Source of the DNA: Saccharopolyspora kobensis
GTDB taxonomy: Bacteria; Actinomycetota; Actinomycetes; Mycobacteriales; Pseudonocardiaceae
DNA: 64,000 bases
Direction of reading: 5' to 3'
Assembly: GCF_900108315.1 (NCBI RefSeq)
Contig: NZ_FNVB01000002.1
Span: forward strand, 1,264,562 to 1,328,561
Positions 32,440-40,760 of the stretch are shown here, one piece after another. The position numbers and the translations under genes are program-made. Position 1 is the first letter of the stretch. Each line of letters opens with the position of its first letter. The notes under the pieces are model-generated. The model did not search any database. It was not told the origin of the DNA and worked only from the letters and a program-made list of their open reading frames with translations.

Positions 32440-33093
32440 ATGGCTGTCCCGAACCGGACCACCACCGGTTACACCGACCGCAGGCACGCAGGCCGGGTGC
32501 TGGCCCGGCGGATGAGCGGACTGGACCTCAACGACCCCGTCGTGCTCGGCCTGGCCCGCGGGGGAGTGCCGGTGGCCGCCGAGGTCGCGCGGGCGCTGGA
32601 GGCGCCGCTGCGGGTGTGCGTGGCCCGCAAGATCGGCGCGCCGAGCCAGCCGGAACTGGCCGTCGGGGCGGTCACCGCCGAGGGCCCGGCAAGCTACGAC
32701 CGGCACCTGGTGCGCTCCTTCCACCTCGACGAACGCACGCTGCAGGACGCCTGCGAGCGCGAACGCGCCGAAGCCCGGCGCCGCGAGCAGCTGTTCCAGC
32801 GCGGTGAGCGGCTGTCGCTGGCGGGCCGCGACGTGGTGCTCGTCGACGACGGCCTGGCCACCGGTGCCACCGCGCGGGCCGCGGTGCGGATGCTGCGCGA
32901 GTCCGGGCCGCGCAGCATCGTGCTCGCGGTGCCGGTGGGCTCGCCGGATGCGGTGGCCGTGCTGCGCGAGGAGGCCGACGTGGTGCTGTGCGTGCTGCAG
33001 CCGGTCGGCTTCGCCGCGGTGGGGCAGTGGTACCGCGATTTCCGGGCCACCACCGACCAGGAGATCCACGACATCCTCGCCGAGTTCGGCTGA
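32440..33093 (+). CDS. Phosphoribosyltransferase-domain protein
   Basis: A 217-residue type I phosphoribosyltransferase-fold protein. The PRPP-binding loop is VVLVDDGLATGATARAAV. The hood region contains VVLGLARGGVPVAAEVARAL and VARKIGAPSQPELAVGAV, both typical of the COG1926 group of predicted phosphoribosyltransferases. ATG 32440 has GGGAGG nine bases upstream. The nucleobase acceptor is unknown. The 482 bases downstream hold two copies of the TTCAGTG element. Confidence 0.87.
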   Translation: MAVPNRTTTGYTDRRHAGRVLARRMSGLDLNDPVVLGLARGGVPVAAEVARALEAPLRVCVARKIGAPSQPELAVGAVTAEGPASYDRHLVRSFHLDERTLQDACERERAEARRREQLFQRGERLSLAGRDVVLVDDGLATGATARAAVRMLRESGPRSIVLAVPVGSPDAVAVLREEADVVLCVLQPVGFAAVGQWYRDFRATTDQEIHDILAEFG

Positions 33094-33148
33094 TTCCCGC
33101 GCCGGTCGTCGCGAAGCCCCGCCAACTTGAATCACTTTCATCTATTGG

Positions 33149-33165
33149 TTCAGTGCGGGGTGAAA
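33149..33165. repeat. TTCAGTG/TGAAA intergenic element, copy C
   Basis: Reads TTCAGTGCGGGGTGAAA, preceded by AT-rich sequence containing TTGAATCACTTTC. It is the first of two copies in the gap before the small hypothetical protein and Clp ATPase genes. Confidence 0.6.
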
Positions 33166-33386
33166 TCACTTACTCCGCGAGGCCTCGCCGCGACCAGCGC
33201 AGGGGAGGGGCCCGATGCCGTGGTCGACCGCTGTCGCCGCGACGCCCGACTCGCCGGAGGACGCCCGGGAGGAACGCCCCCGAGGCAGCGCCGCGAGCGG
33301 GCCCGGGAGGGCCCGGAACGATCTTGCGCTGGTCGGCGCACGGTTGGTGCGCAGCGAAGAACACTGGATTTGATTACTTCTCAAGC

Positions 33387-33403
33387 TTCAGTGCGGAATG
33401 AAA
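33387..33403. repeat. TTCAGTG/TGAAA intergenic element, copy D
   Basis: Reads TTCAGTGCGGAATGAAA, preceded by AT-rich GGATTTGATTACTTC. It lies 238 bases from copy C in the same orientation and 173 bases upstream of the ATG at 33576. Confidence 0.6.
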
Positions 33404-33575
33404 CAAATCCTGCGGATCAGGTCGCACCAACCCCGGCCCGGACGCGATAACCTCAGCTGCACCTGCTCCTGCGTCGCGGAGGCCTTGGGGATCGGGTGGT
33501 CAGCGGCCACCGGTCGGGGGGCTTCGGGCGCGTCGGGGTGGAGTTGGGCATCGGTTTCGGGTTGATTGGGTCGCT

Positions 33576-33980
33576 ATGACTTCCGCTGGACATTCCGAGA
33601 GCACGCCATCGCAGGCGGGCAGGCACACACCACCTCGGCGGTCGGGTACGAGACGGGGTGAGGAATCCGGCGAGCAGGGTTACTCGGCCGAGGTCGCCTG
33701 GCAGGTGGGCGAGGCGACGGTGGCGCTGGGCGAGCGGCTGCGGGATCCCTCGGTACCGCACAACGTGCCGGAGATCGAGAAGGTCATGCGCGGGTTCTCG
33801 CTGACCGTGGAAGGCATGTCCGCCGGGGTGGGCGGGGTGACCGAGTGGTTGCGGGCGGCCGGGCACGTCGGCCCGCTCTCGGGGCACGCGAGCGTGATGG
33901 CCGAACGGCTCTCGCACATCGGCAAGGAGCTGACCCGGTTGGCCGAGGCGATCGAGCAGGCGCAGAAGCGGGCGAGCTGA
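33576..33980 (+). CDS. Hypothetical protein upstream of Clp ATPase
   Basis: A 134-residue protein I do not recognise. The first 35 residues are Ser/Thr/Arg/Gly-rich and probably disordered. Residues 36-134 are predicted helical, with VAWQVGEATVALGERLR and HIGKELTRLAEAIEQAQKR as amphipathic segments. ATG 33576 begins the frame. A short reading frame encoding a hydrophobic tail overlaps its stop as CTGA (33977), so a membrane-anchored form is conceivable. The Clp-type ATPase follows on the same strand. Confidence 0.6.
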   Translation: MTSAGHSESTPSQAGRHTPPRRSGTRRGEESGEQGYSAEVAWQVGEATVALGERLRDPSVPHNVPEIEKVMRGFSLTVEGMSAGVGGVTEWLRAAGHVGPLSGHASVMAERLSHIGKELTRLAEAIEQAQKRAS

Positions 33981-34072
33981 GCCCTCCCGCGCCGGCGCGG
34001 CGCAGCGGGGTGGTCGTGCTCGGCGTGGCCGGGCTGCTCAGTATGTTGGTGCTTGCATCGCGGCTGCGGTGA
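33977..34072 (+). CDS. Possible 31-residue membrane peptide or frameshift-extended tail
   Basis: Low-confidence frame whose first codon CTG overlaps the preceding stop (CTGA). It encodes a Pro/Ala/Arg linker and then GVVVLGVAGLLSMLVLASRL, an evident membrane helix, ending with Arg and TGA. It could be translated by coupling, by a -1 shift from the upstream gene, or not at all. The helix is the only argument for it. Confidence 0.3.
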   Translation: MSPPAPARRSGVVVLGVAGLLSMLVLASRLR

Positions 34073-34153
34073 TCGGGTTGTGCTGGTCCGCCGCCCTCCG
34101 GTGCCGGGGGTGCGCGGGCGGGGCTGGTGCGTGTGGGTGTGGAGGTGGCCCCT

Positions 34154-36538
34154 GTGGTTCGCGGCAGTGTCGGAGATTCCTCTGCCGCCTTCGATTCGCT
34201 GTTCAGCGAGGTGTTCGCCGGGTCGGCCGGGGCGACGGCCGCGGAGGGCTCGTTCACGTTGGGCTCGTTGCTCGACGAGCAGGCGCACGAGGTGGTGTCG
34301 AAGGCGGTCCGGGCCACTGTGGACTGGGGCAGCCGCGAGCTGGACAGCGCGCACCTGCTGTGGGCGGTGACGCAGGTCCCGGCGACCGCTGAGCTGCTGG
34401 TGTCCTCCGGAGTCCGGGTGGAGGACCTGGCCGCCGCGGTGCGCTCGGCGGTGGGCGGGCAGGAGTTGTCGGGCGCCGGTCGGCCGGTGCTGTCGCCGGC
34501 GGCGCGGCGTGCGCTGCTGGGCGCATACCAGCAGGCGCTGGGCGAGGGCGCTGATGTGGTCGGGGCGCGGCACGTGGTGCTGGGGCTGGCCGCGGACGCG
34601 GATTCGGTGGCGGGCCGGGCGTTGGCGCGGGCGATCGAGTTGGGTGATCGGGGTGGGGCTGGGTCGGTGCTGAGCGTGACGCCGCGGCTGGACGAGTTCG
34701 GGTTGGACCTCACCGAGCTGGCCCGGGCCGGCCGGCTGGATCCGGTGGTGGGCCGCGACACCGAGATCGAGCAGGCGATCGAGGTGCTGGGTCGCCGGTC
34801 GAAGAACAACCCGGTGTTCGTGGGTGATCCGGGGGTGGGCAAGACGGCGATCGTGGAGGGCCTGGCCCGGCGGATCGTCGAGGGAGCGGTGCCGTGGTCG
34901 CTGGCCGACGTGCGGGTGATCTCGCTGGATCTGGCCGGGATGGTGGCCGGGGCGAAGTACCGCGGTGAGTTCGAGCAGCGGTTCCGGGACGTGATGGCCG
35001 AGATCCGCGCCAACCGCGACAGCGTGCTGGTGTTCATCGACGAGCTGCACAGCATCGTCGGCGCCGGTGCCGGTGAGGGCTCGATGGACGCCGGCACCAT
35101 GCTCAAACCGGCGCTGGCGCGCGGTGAGCTGCGGCTGATCGGGGCCACCACCGTCGAGGAGTACCGCAAGCACGTGGAGAAGGACCCGGCGCTGGAGCGC
35201 CGGTTCGCGCCGATCATGGTCGACGAGCCGTCGGTGGCCGACACGATCGTGGTGCTGGAAGGGCTGCGGGAGCGCTACCAGCGGCACCACCGGGTGCGCA
35301 TCGACGCCTCGGCGCTGTCGGCGGCCGCGGAGCTCTCGCAGCGCTACATCGCCGACCGGTTCCTGCCGGACAAGGCGGTGGACCTGCTGGACCAGGCGTG
35401 CTCGCGGGTGCGGTTGCGGCGCGGCGGCGAGGTGCGGGAGTCGGCGGTGTTCGAGCCGACGGTGGTGGCCGACGACGTGGCCGACGTGGTGGCCTCGCGC
35501 ACCGGCATCCCGGTGTCCGACGTCAGCGCCGCCGACGTGGAACGGCTGCTGGGGCTGGAGGAGCAGCTGCGCTCGCGGGTGGTCGGCCAGGACGCGGCGG
35601 TGGCCTCGGTGGCCGAGGCGGTGCGCCGGGCGCGGGCCGGGCTGGCCGACCCGGACCGGCCGATCGGCAGCTTCCTGTTCCTGGGGCCCACCGGCGTGGG
35701 CAAGACGGAGCTGGCGCGGGCGCTGGCGCAGGCGCTGTTCGGCGACGTGCAGCGGTTGCTGCGGCTGGACATGGGGGAGTTCCAGGAGAAGCACACGGTT
35801 TCGCGGCTGGTGGGCGCGCCGCCGGGATACGTCGGTTACGGCGAGGCCGGGCAGCTGACCGACCGGGTGCGGCGCCAGCCCTACTCGGTGGTGCTGCTCG
35901 ACGAGGTGGAGAAGGCGCACCCCGATGTGTTCAACACGCTGCTGCAGGTGCTCGACGCTGGCCGGCTGACCGATTCGCAGGGCCGCCTGGTGGACTTCCG
36001 CAACGTCGTGGTGATCATGACCTCCAACATCGGCGCGGACCGGATCATCGACGCCGGGGCGGATGCCTCGGAGTCGGCGCTTGTGGTGCTGGAGGAGCTG
36101 CGGACGTTCTTCCGCCCGGAGTTCATCAACCGCATCGACGACGTGGTGGTGTTCCGGGCGCTGGGCAGCGCGCAGCTGCGGCGCATCGCCTCGCTGCTGC
36201 TGGAGCGCACCGCCGAGCAGCTCGCGGCCAAGGGGGTGCGGCTGGTGGTCTCCGACGCCGGGCTGGACTGGCTGGTGGAGCGCGGGTACCAGCCGGAGTT
36301 CGGGGCGCGGCCGCTGCGGCGGGTGATCGCGCGCGAGCTGGACAACCGGCTGGCGTCGATGGTGCTGGGCGCTTCGGTGTCGGCGGGCGATCAGGTGTCG
36401 GTGGACGTGGTCGACGGGGAGCTGTCGTTGACGGTCTCCACGCTGTGGGAGCCGGTCTCGGGCGGGCGGCACGCCGCGCCGAGCGAGCCGGTCGAGGTGG
36501 TCTCCGAGCCCGTTCAGCGGCACAGCGTGCTGGGCTGA
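34154..36538 (+). CDS. Clp/Hsp100-type AAA+ ATPase without ClpP loop or middle domain
   Basis: A 794-residue two-ring AAA+ unfoldase. Two Clp_N repeats occupy residues about 30-165. The first AAA+ module has Walker A VGDPGVGKTA (about 224-231) and Walker B LVFIDELH. The second has GPTGVGKTELARAL and VVLLDEVEKAHPDVFN, with RPEFINRIDD beyond. Between modules there is only a short linker, with no coiled-coil middle domain as in ClpB or ClpC. The (I/L)GF/L tripeptide loop that docks ClpP is missing where it should lie before RPEF. GTG 34154 is eight bases from GGAGG. Confidence 0.87.
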   Translation: MVRGSVGDSSAAFDSLFSEVFAGSAGATAAEGSFTLGSLLDEQAHEVVSKAVRATVDWGSRELDSAHLLWAVTQVPATAELLVSSGVRVEDLAAAVRSAVGGQELSGAGRPVLSPAARRALLGAYQQALGEGADVVGARHVVLGLAADADSVAGRALARAIELGDRGGAGSVLSVTPRLDEFGLDLTELARAGRLDPVVGRDTEIEQAIEVLGRRSKNNPVFVGDPGVGKTAIVEGLARRIVEGAVPWSLADVRVISLDLAGMVAGAKYRGEFEQRFRDVMAEIRANRDSVLVFIDELHSIVGAGAGEGSMDAGTMLKPALARGELRLIGATTVEEYRKHVEKDPALERRFAPIMVDEPSVADTIVVLEGLRERYQRHHRVRIDASALSAAAELSQRYIADRFLPDKAVDLLDQACSRVRLRRGGEVRESAVFEPTVVADDVADVVASRTGIPVSDVSAADVERLLGLEEQLRSRVVGQDAAVASVAEAVRRARAGLADPDRPIGSFLFLGPTGVGKTELARALAQALFGDVQRLLRLDMGEFQEKHTVSRLVGAPPGYVGYGEAGQLTDRVRRQPYSVVLLDEVEKAHPDVFNTLLQVLDAGRLTDSQGRLVDFRNVVVIMTSNIGADRIIDAGADASESALVVLEELRTFFRPEFINRIDDVVVFRALGSAQLRRIASLLLERTAEQLAAKGVRLVVSDAGLDWLVERGYQPEFGARPLRRVIARELDNRLASMVLGASVSAGDQVSVDVVDGELSLTVSTLWEPVSGGRHAAPSEPVEVVSEPVQRHSVLG

Positions 36539-36803
36539 GCCGGTCACGCTGCGCAGTCGGCGGCGGTGCCGCGTCCGGGGTGTGAGTGTCCTTGAGTGGG
36601 GGTTGTGCGTCGCTGGTGGTGGTGACTCCGACCCCCGTTGTCACACGAACGTGGTGAGCCTTGTTGGGCTGGCCGGTGGCTCTTACGGTGGGGGTTGCGG
36701 TTGAGCAGCCGCCACGGCGCACCTCTTGCGTGAAGCGCAGCGACGAGTTCTGGGCCCGTGGCCGAAGTCGGACCGTCGATACGCGAATTCAGGGGGAGGT
36801 AGC

Positions 36804-37256
36804 GTGATCGTCTCCAGATCCGGTATGCGTCAGGTCGCCTGGACCGGCGGTCCCGCGATCGTCGCGCCGCGGGCGCCCAGCGATCCGCCGCTCGGGCACG
36901 GTTGCGCGGCGGCGCTGCGGCTGGCGGTGGAGTGGCCCGCGCCGGGCATCGTGGTGGTGCGCATCGGTGGCGAGGTCGACGTGGCCACGGTGCCCAGGTT
37001 GGCGGAGCTGCTCCGGCAGCGGTTGACCGCGGCGGCGCTGCAGACGGTGGTGCTGGACCTCTCGGCGGTGACCTTCGCCAGCAGCGCCGCGGTGGAGCTG
37101 CTGCTGCACGTGCAGCGGCGTGCCGAGCACCGCGGCGTGGGACTGCTGGTGGTCACCGGTGAGGTGGTGCTGCGGTTGCTGGTGATCACCGGTCTGCAGG
37201 AGCGGTTCATCTGCCGCGACAGCGCCGCCGAGGCGGTCAGCGAGGCGCGCAGCTGA
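36804..37256 (+). CDS. STAS-domain anti-sigma factor antagonist
   Basis: A 150-residue protein whose C-terminal 100 residues form a STAS domain: VVVRIGGEVDVATVPRLAEL opens it and TVVLDLSAVTFASSAAVELL contains the serines that anti-sigma kinases phosphorylate. It should bind and release an RsbW/SpoIIAB-like anti-sigma factor; none is encoded in this window. GTG 36804 follows GGGGGAGG at a good distance. Its last 20 bases overlap the end of the convergent GH5 gene. Confidence 0.85.
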   Translation: MIVSRSGMRQVAWTGGPAIVAPRAPSDPPLGHGCAAALRLAVEWPAPGIVVVRIGGEVDVATVPRLAELLRQRLTAAALQTVVLDLSAVTFASSAAVELLLHVQRRAEHRGVGLLVVTGEVVLRLLVITGLQERFICRDSAAEAVSEARS

Positions 37257-38427
37257 GCGCGCAGCGGGTTCCCGCGGCCAGGTGGTCGGCCAGCGGCGCC
37301 CAGCTGCCGTCGGGGTTGTAGGGGCCCCAGCCGCCGGGGTCGTTGGACCAGTACCACCAGCCGACTCCGGCCTGTTCGGCCATGGCGAGCACGTCGTCGA
37401 CGTAGTCCAGCGAGCCTTCGCGGGTGGCGTCGAGGCCGAATTCGCCGATGACCATCGGCATGCCCAGCCGGCGTGCGGTGGCGGTGTTGTCGGCGAACCA
37501 CTTGCGCATGGTCTCCTGGGTGATGGCCCGGGTCACGCCGGTGTAGGCCTGGCCGGAGTCCAGCAGCAGCGGGTACAGGTGCGGGGCGTAGGCCAGGCGG
37601 GGTCGTCCGGGGCGCGGGTCGGTGAGCTCGGGCAGCGAGGAGGCGATGAGCGCCTGGTTGACGCCGAAGGCCTGGGGTTCGACGAAGATCCAGTGGTCCG
37701 GGTCGACCTCGCGGATGGCGTCGATGGTGCGCTGGTAGAGCGGGCCGAGGAGGTCCTTCTCGAAGAACGGCCACGGGACGCTGCCGCCCCACGGTTCGTT
37801 GAACAGGTCGTAGCCCAGCACACGGTCGTCGTCGGCGAAGCGCTGGGCGACGTGGGCCCAGGCGGCGGTGAAGTGCTCGGCGAGCTCGGGGTGCTTTCCG
37901 GTGGTGCCCCAGAAGTGGTCGAAGGCGCGCATGACGCCGGGCTGCAGGTAGGTCAGCGGCCAGGGGTCCTGGAGGCTGGCGGGCAGGCCGTCGAAGTGGG
38001 AGGCCCAGGCGGGGGCGCCGCCGTTGCGGCCGGTGCCGGTGACCGCCGGTCCCCAGATGTCCTGGTGCATGTCGAGCACGACGTGCATGTCGGCGCGGTC
38101 GTAGGCGCCGACGAGTTCGGTGACCTGGTCGAGGTAGGCCTCGTCGTAGCGGCCGGGTTCGGGTTCCACTTTGGACCAGTAGATGAGCAGGCGCACCGAG
38201 TTGGAGCCGATCTTGTCGGCTTCGGCGGCGATGTCGGCGGGGGTGGTCCAGGGCATCGCGTCGGGGGAGTCCTTGGAGCTGTGCCCGTTGTTGAAGCCGT
38301 GGGGGATGAGGGGATTTCCGTCGAGGTCGGTCAGCGGAGGGGGGTTGTCGGCGGCGTGGGCGGTGGTGGTCGCGGTCAGGGTGAGGGCGAGCGCGGCCAG
38401 GGCGGTGGTCAAGCGCCGGAGGGTCAT
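37237..38427 (-). CDS. Secreted GH5 glycoside hydrolase (endoglycoceramidase-like)
   Basis: A 396-residue exported cellulase-fold enzyme. The signal peptide runs from MTLRRL through a hydrophobic core to AHA. The acid/base glutamate is in YDLFNEPWGG and the nucleophile in VIGEFGLDAT. PHGFNNGHSSKDSP and VLDMHQDIWG are typical of the endoglycoceramidase/GH5 subgroup acting on glycolipids. ATG 38427 starts a normal signal peptide. It is divergent from thyA and convergent with the STAS gene, overlapping by 20 bases. Natural substrate uncertain. Confidence 0.88.
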   Translation of the reverse strand: MTLRRLTTALAALALTLTATTTAHAADNPPPLTDLDGNPLIPHGFNNGHSSKDSPDAMPWTTPADIAAEADKIGSNSVRLLIYWSKVEPEPGRYDEAYLDQVTELVGAYDRADMHVVLDMHQDIWGPAVTGTGRNGGAPAWASHFDGLPASLQDPWPLTYLQPGVMRAFDHFWGTTGKHPELAEHFTAAWAHVAQRFADDDRVLGYDLFNEPWGGSVPWPFFEKDLLGPLYQRTIDAIREVDPDHWIFVEPQAFGVNQALIASSLPELTDPRPGRPRLAYAPHLYPLLLDSGQAYTGVTRAITQETMRKWFADNTATARRLGMPMVIGEFGLDATREGSLDYVDDVLAMAEQAGVGWWYWSNDPGGWGPYNPDGSWAPLADHLAAGTRCALSCAPR

Positions 38428-38558
38428 GGACGGCGACGGTAATGGAACCACCACAGAATGTGAAGATGATTCATGAATGGTTGAGTCGGTCGGAGCAACC
38501 GCGTGACCAGCACAACCCCGGCCACCCACGGCCCTCCGGGCGGTCAGGCGCGCTCGTC

Positions 38559-38564
38559 TAGGCT
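38559..38564 (+). promoter_or_regulatory. Predicted -10 box of a leaderless thyA transcript
   Basis: TAGGCT ends seven bases before the ATG at 38572 with no Shine-Dalgarno sequence between them, so transcription should start on or beside the initiation codon. Confidence 0.5.
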
Positions 38565-38571
38565 CGTGGGC

Positions 38572-39369
38572 ATGCCGGACACGCAGTACGAAGACCTCCT
38601 CCGCCACGTGCTCGACACGGGAACCCGCAAGGACGACCGCACCGGCACCGGCACCCGGTCGATCTTCGGCCACCAGCTGCGTTACCGGCTGGCCGACGGC
38701 TTCCCGCTGATCACCACCAAGAAGGTCCACTTCCGCTCGGTGGCCTACGAGCTGCTGTGGTTCCTGCGCGGTGACTCCAACGTCAAGTGGCTGCAGGACA
38801 ACGGGGTGACGATCTGGGACGAGTGGGCCGCGCCCGACGGTGACCTGGGCCCGGTCTACGGCGCGCAGTGGCGCTCCTGGCCGACTCCTGACGGCGGGCA
38901 CGTCGACCAGATCGAGCAGGTGCTGCGCACGCTGCGCGAGAACCCCGACTCCCGGCGGATCATCGTCTCGGCCTGGAACGTCGCCGACATCCCGCGCATG
39001 GCGCTGCCGCCGTGCCACGCGTTCTTCCAGTTCTACGTCGCAAACGGCGAGCTGTCCTGCCAGCTCTACCAGCGCAGCGCCGATCTGTTCCTCGGCGTGC
39101 CGTTCAACATCGCCAGCTACGCGCTGCTGACGCACATGATCGCCGAGCAGGTGGGCCTGGGCGTCGGCGACTTCATCTGGACCGGCGGCGACTGCCACAT
39201 CTACGACAACCACGAGCAGCAGGTCCGCACCCAGCTGGCGCGCGAGGCGCGGCCGTTCCCGGTGCTGAGCCTCGAGCGGGCGCCGAGCCTGTTCGACTAC
39301 ACCTACGAGCACATCACCATCGAGGGCTACGACCCGCACCCCGGCATCAAGGCACCGGTGGCGGTGTGA
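38572..39369 (+). CDS. thyA: Thymidylate synthase
   Basis: A 265-residue enzyme making dTMP from dUMP and methylene-tetrahydrofolate, releasing dihydrofolate. The nucleophile is C148 in [26 protein letters not shown] and [19 protein letters not shown] (in parts) complete the active site. Length is standard. ATG 38572 was chosen over an upstream ATG at 38503 because family members start with this segment and a -10 box lies immediately upstream. The stop overlaps the folA start as GTGTGA, so the pair is translationally coupled. Confidence 0.97.
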   Translation: MPDTQYEDLLRHVLDTGTRKDDRTGTGTRSIFGHQLRYRLADGFPLITTKKVHFRSVAYELLWFLRGDSNVKWLQDNGVTIWDEWAAPDGDLGPVYGAQWRSWPTPDGGHVDQIEQVLRTLRENPDSRRIIVSAWNVADIPRMALPPCHAFFQFYVANGELSCQLYQRSADLFLGVPFNIASYALLTHMIAEQVGLGVGDFIWTGGDCHIYDNHEQQVRTQLAREARPFPVLSLERAPSLFDYTYEHITIEGYDPHPGIKAPVAV

Positions 39370-39824
39370 TCGGCCTCGTCTGGGCGCAGTCGGCCGACGG
39401 GGTCATCGGCCGCGACGGCACGATGCCCTGGCACCTGCCCGAAGACCTCAAGCACTTCCGGTCGGTGACCTCCGGGGCGACGGTGCTCATGGGCCGCCGC
39501 ACGTGGGAATCGCTGCCGCCGCGGTTCCGGCCGCTGCCGGGCAGGCGCAACCTCGTGCTCTCCCGCACCCCGCAGGACGGCGCGGAGACCTTCACCGACC
39601 TCTCCCGGGCGCTGGCGGCGGCCAGCGGCGACGTGTGGGTGATGGGCGGTGCGGCGGTCTACCGGGCGGCCCTGCCCATCGCCGACCGCATCGTGGTCAC
39701 CGAGATCCGCGAGCGCTTCGAAGGCGACACCTACGCCCCGGAGGTCGACCGCGAACCGGACTCGGTCGGGCCCTGGCAGCAGTCCTCCACCGGACTGCAC
39801 TACCGCTTCCTCACCTGGGGCTGA
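39366..39824 (+). CDS. folA: Dihydrofolate reductase
   Basis: A 152-residue enzyme regenerating tetrahydrofolate from the dihydrofolate made by ThyA. It shows [25 protein letters not shown] (cited by ends [15 protein letters not shown]), the catalytic carboxylate being in the latter, then [12 protein letters not shown] and [14 protein letters not shown] 39366 shares bases with the thyA stop. It ends one base before the stop of the convergent SCO6745-like gene. Confidence 0.96.
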   Translation: MIGLVWAQSADGVIGRDGTMPWHLPEDLKHFRSVTSGATVLMGRRTWESLPPRFRPLPGRRNLVLSRTPQDGAETFTDLSRALAAASGDVWVMGGAAVYRAALPIADRIVVTEIRERFEGDTYAPEVDREPDSVGPWQQSSTGLHYRFLTWG

Positions 39825-40688
39825 TCACGCCGCGCTGAAGCGCATCCCGATGCCGAGGGTGCTGCGGACCGGCAGCACCCCGGAGCCCACCGCCCACTCC
39901 AGAGCCGGCCGGGCCAGCTGTGCGAGCGCGCCGGTTCCTTCCCCCAGCGCGCGCCAGGGCTCGGCGGCGAGTTCGTCGGTGCGGCGCTCGACGGCGTCGC
40001 GGACCTCGCGGCCCCGCCCGGTGGCCCGTCCCGATTCCTCCAGCAGACCGCGGGTGAGCAAGCGTTCGCGCGCGGCGGCCCACTGCTGCTCGCTCCAGCC
40101 CCGGCTCGCGAAGACCTCGGGCGGTGCGGCCTGCACGGAGGCGAAGGACACCAGGGACTCCACCGGATCCAGGCCGTGCTCGCGCAACGCCGTGAGGTGG
40201 CCGTCGCCGCGGTGCTCCCGCAGGATCGTCGCGGCCTGCCACAGCACGAGCACCGGCTCATCGGGCCAGGGCTGCGCGGCGTTGGCCGCCGCAAGCGCCC
40301 GACCGCGCGTCCGGGCGGACTCCGCGGCCCGGCGCGCGAGACCAGCGGCCTCGGCCAGCGCCGCGACACCGGGCATCGACCGGTAGAAGTCCTCGATCGC
40401 GGCCAGCCGCGCGGACAGGACCTGCTGCGGTGCCGCGATCTGCCAGGCGGCCGGGACGTGCTCGGCGACCATGCGCGGGCTGAAGCTGTAGAAGGCCTCT
40501 GCCACCGTCTCGGCATCAACGGCACCCAGTGGTGCGGCGCGCCAGGCGAAGTAGCTCGGCCACCGCTCCCGGACTGCGTAGCCGAGCCCTCCGGCGTGCT
40601 CGAAGGCCGCGGGCGCGTAGTAGAGCACCGCGTGGATCGGTTCCAGCAGCCACCACATCCGCCGTGCGACAGCGATCTCCCCGGTCAT
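39825..40688 (-). CDS. SCO6745-family helical protein
   Basis: A 287-residue protein resembling the actinobacterial SCO6745 family, which carries a helix-turn-helix-like domain in its C-terminal half (WSEQQWAAARERLLTRGLLE). It begins RRMWWLLEPIHAVLYYAP and contains AFYSFSPRMVAEHVPAAW, both family signatures. Function is unknown. It is divergent from a TetR regulator, and a perfect inverted repeat covers its promoter, so it is the probable repression target. Confidence 0.8.
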   Translation of the reverse strand: MTGEIAVARRMWWLLEPIHAVLYYAPAAFEHAGGLGYAVRERWPSYFAWRAAPLGAVDAETVAEAFYSFSPRMVAEHVPAAWQIAAPQQVLSARLAAIEDFYRSMPGVAALAEAAGLARRAAESARTRGRALAAANAAQPWPDEPVLVLWQAATILREHRGDGHLTALREHGLDPVESLVSFASVQAAPPEVFASRGWSEQQWAAARERLLTRGLLEESGRATGRGREVRDAVERRTDELAAEPWRALGEGTGALAQLARPALEWAVGSGVLPVRSTLGIGMRFSAA

Positions 40689-40698
40689 CGCACACCCC

Positions 40699-40721
40699 CA
40701 ATCTTGTCACTGACAAGATTG
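40699..40721. promoter_or_regulatory. TetR operator, site 1
   Basis: CAATCTTGTC-act-GACAAGATTG: perfect 10-base arms with a three-base centre, 11 bases upstream of the SCO6745-like gene start. Confidence 0.8.
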
Positions 40722-40733
40722 AGGTCGGCGTGT

Positions 40734-40754
40734 GGACTTGTCAATGGCAAGATT
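40734..40754. promoter_or_regulatory. TetR operator, site 2 (degenerate)
   Basis: GGACTTGTC-aat-GGCAAGATT has the same layout as site 1, with 14 of 18 arm positions kept, and ends seven bases before the tetR GTG. The centres are 34 bases apart, about three helical turns. Confidence 0.65.
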
Positions 40755-40760
40755 GGGTTC

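Larger units (their letters stand above)
33094..33575. other. 482-base gene-free region with two TTCAGTG elements
   Basis: Several short open frames cross it, but none has a ribosome binding site, a conserved-looking sequence or a composition unlike chance. The two AT-rich islands at 33125-33175 and 33360-33415 stand out against about 70 percent GC and each carries one element. The rest shows no structure I can assign. Confidence 0.6.

Noticed and set aside
33127-33450. A 107-codon plus-strand frame across both TTCAGTG elements
   Set aside because: No ribosome binding site, random-looking Arg/Gly/Pro composition and no conserved motif.
33680-36547. A 955-codon minus-strand frame under the Clp ATPase gene
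   Set aside because: Low-complexity His/Arg/Gln product; the plus strand encodes clear AAA+ motifs in the same bases.
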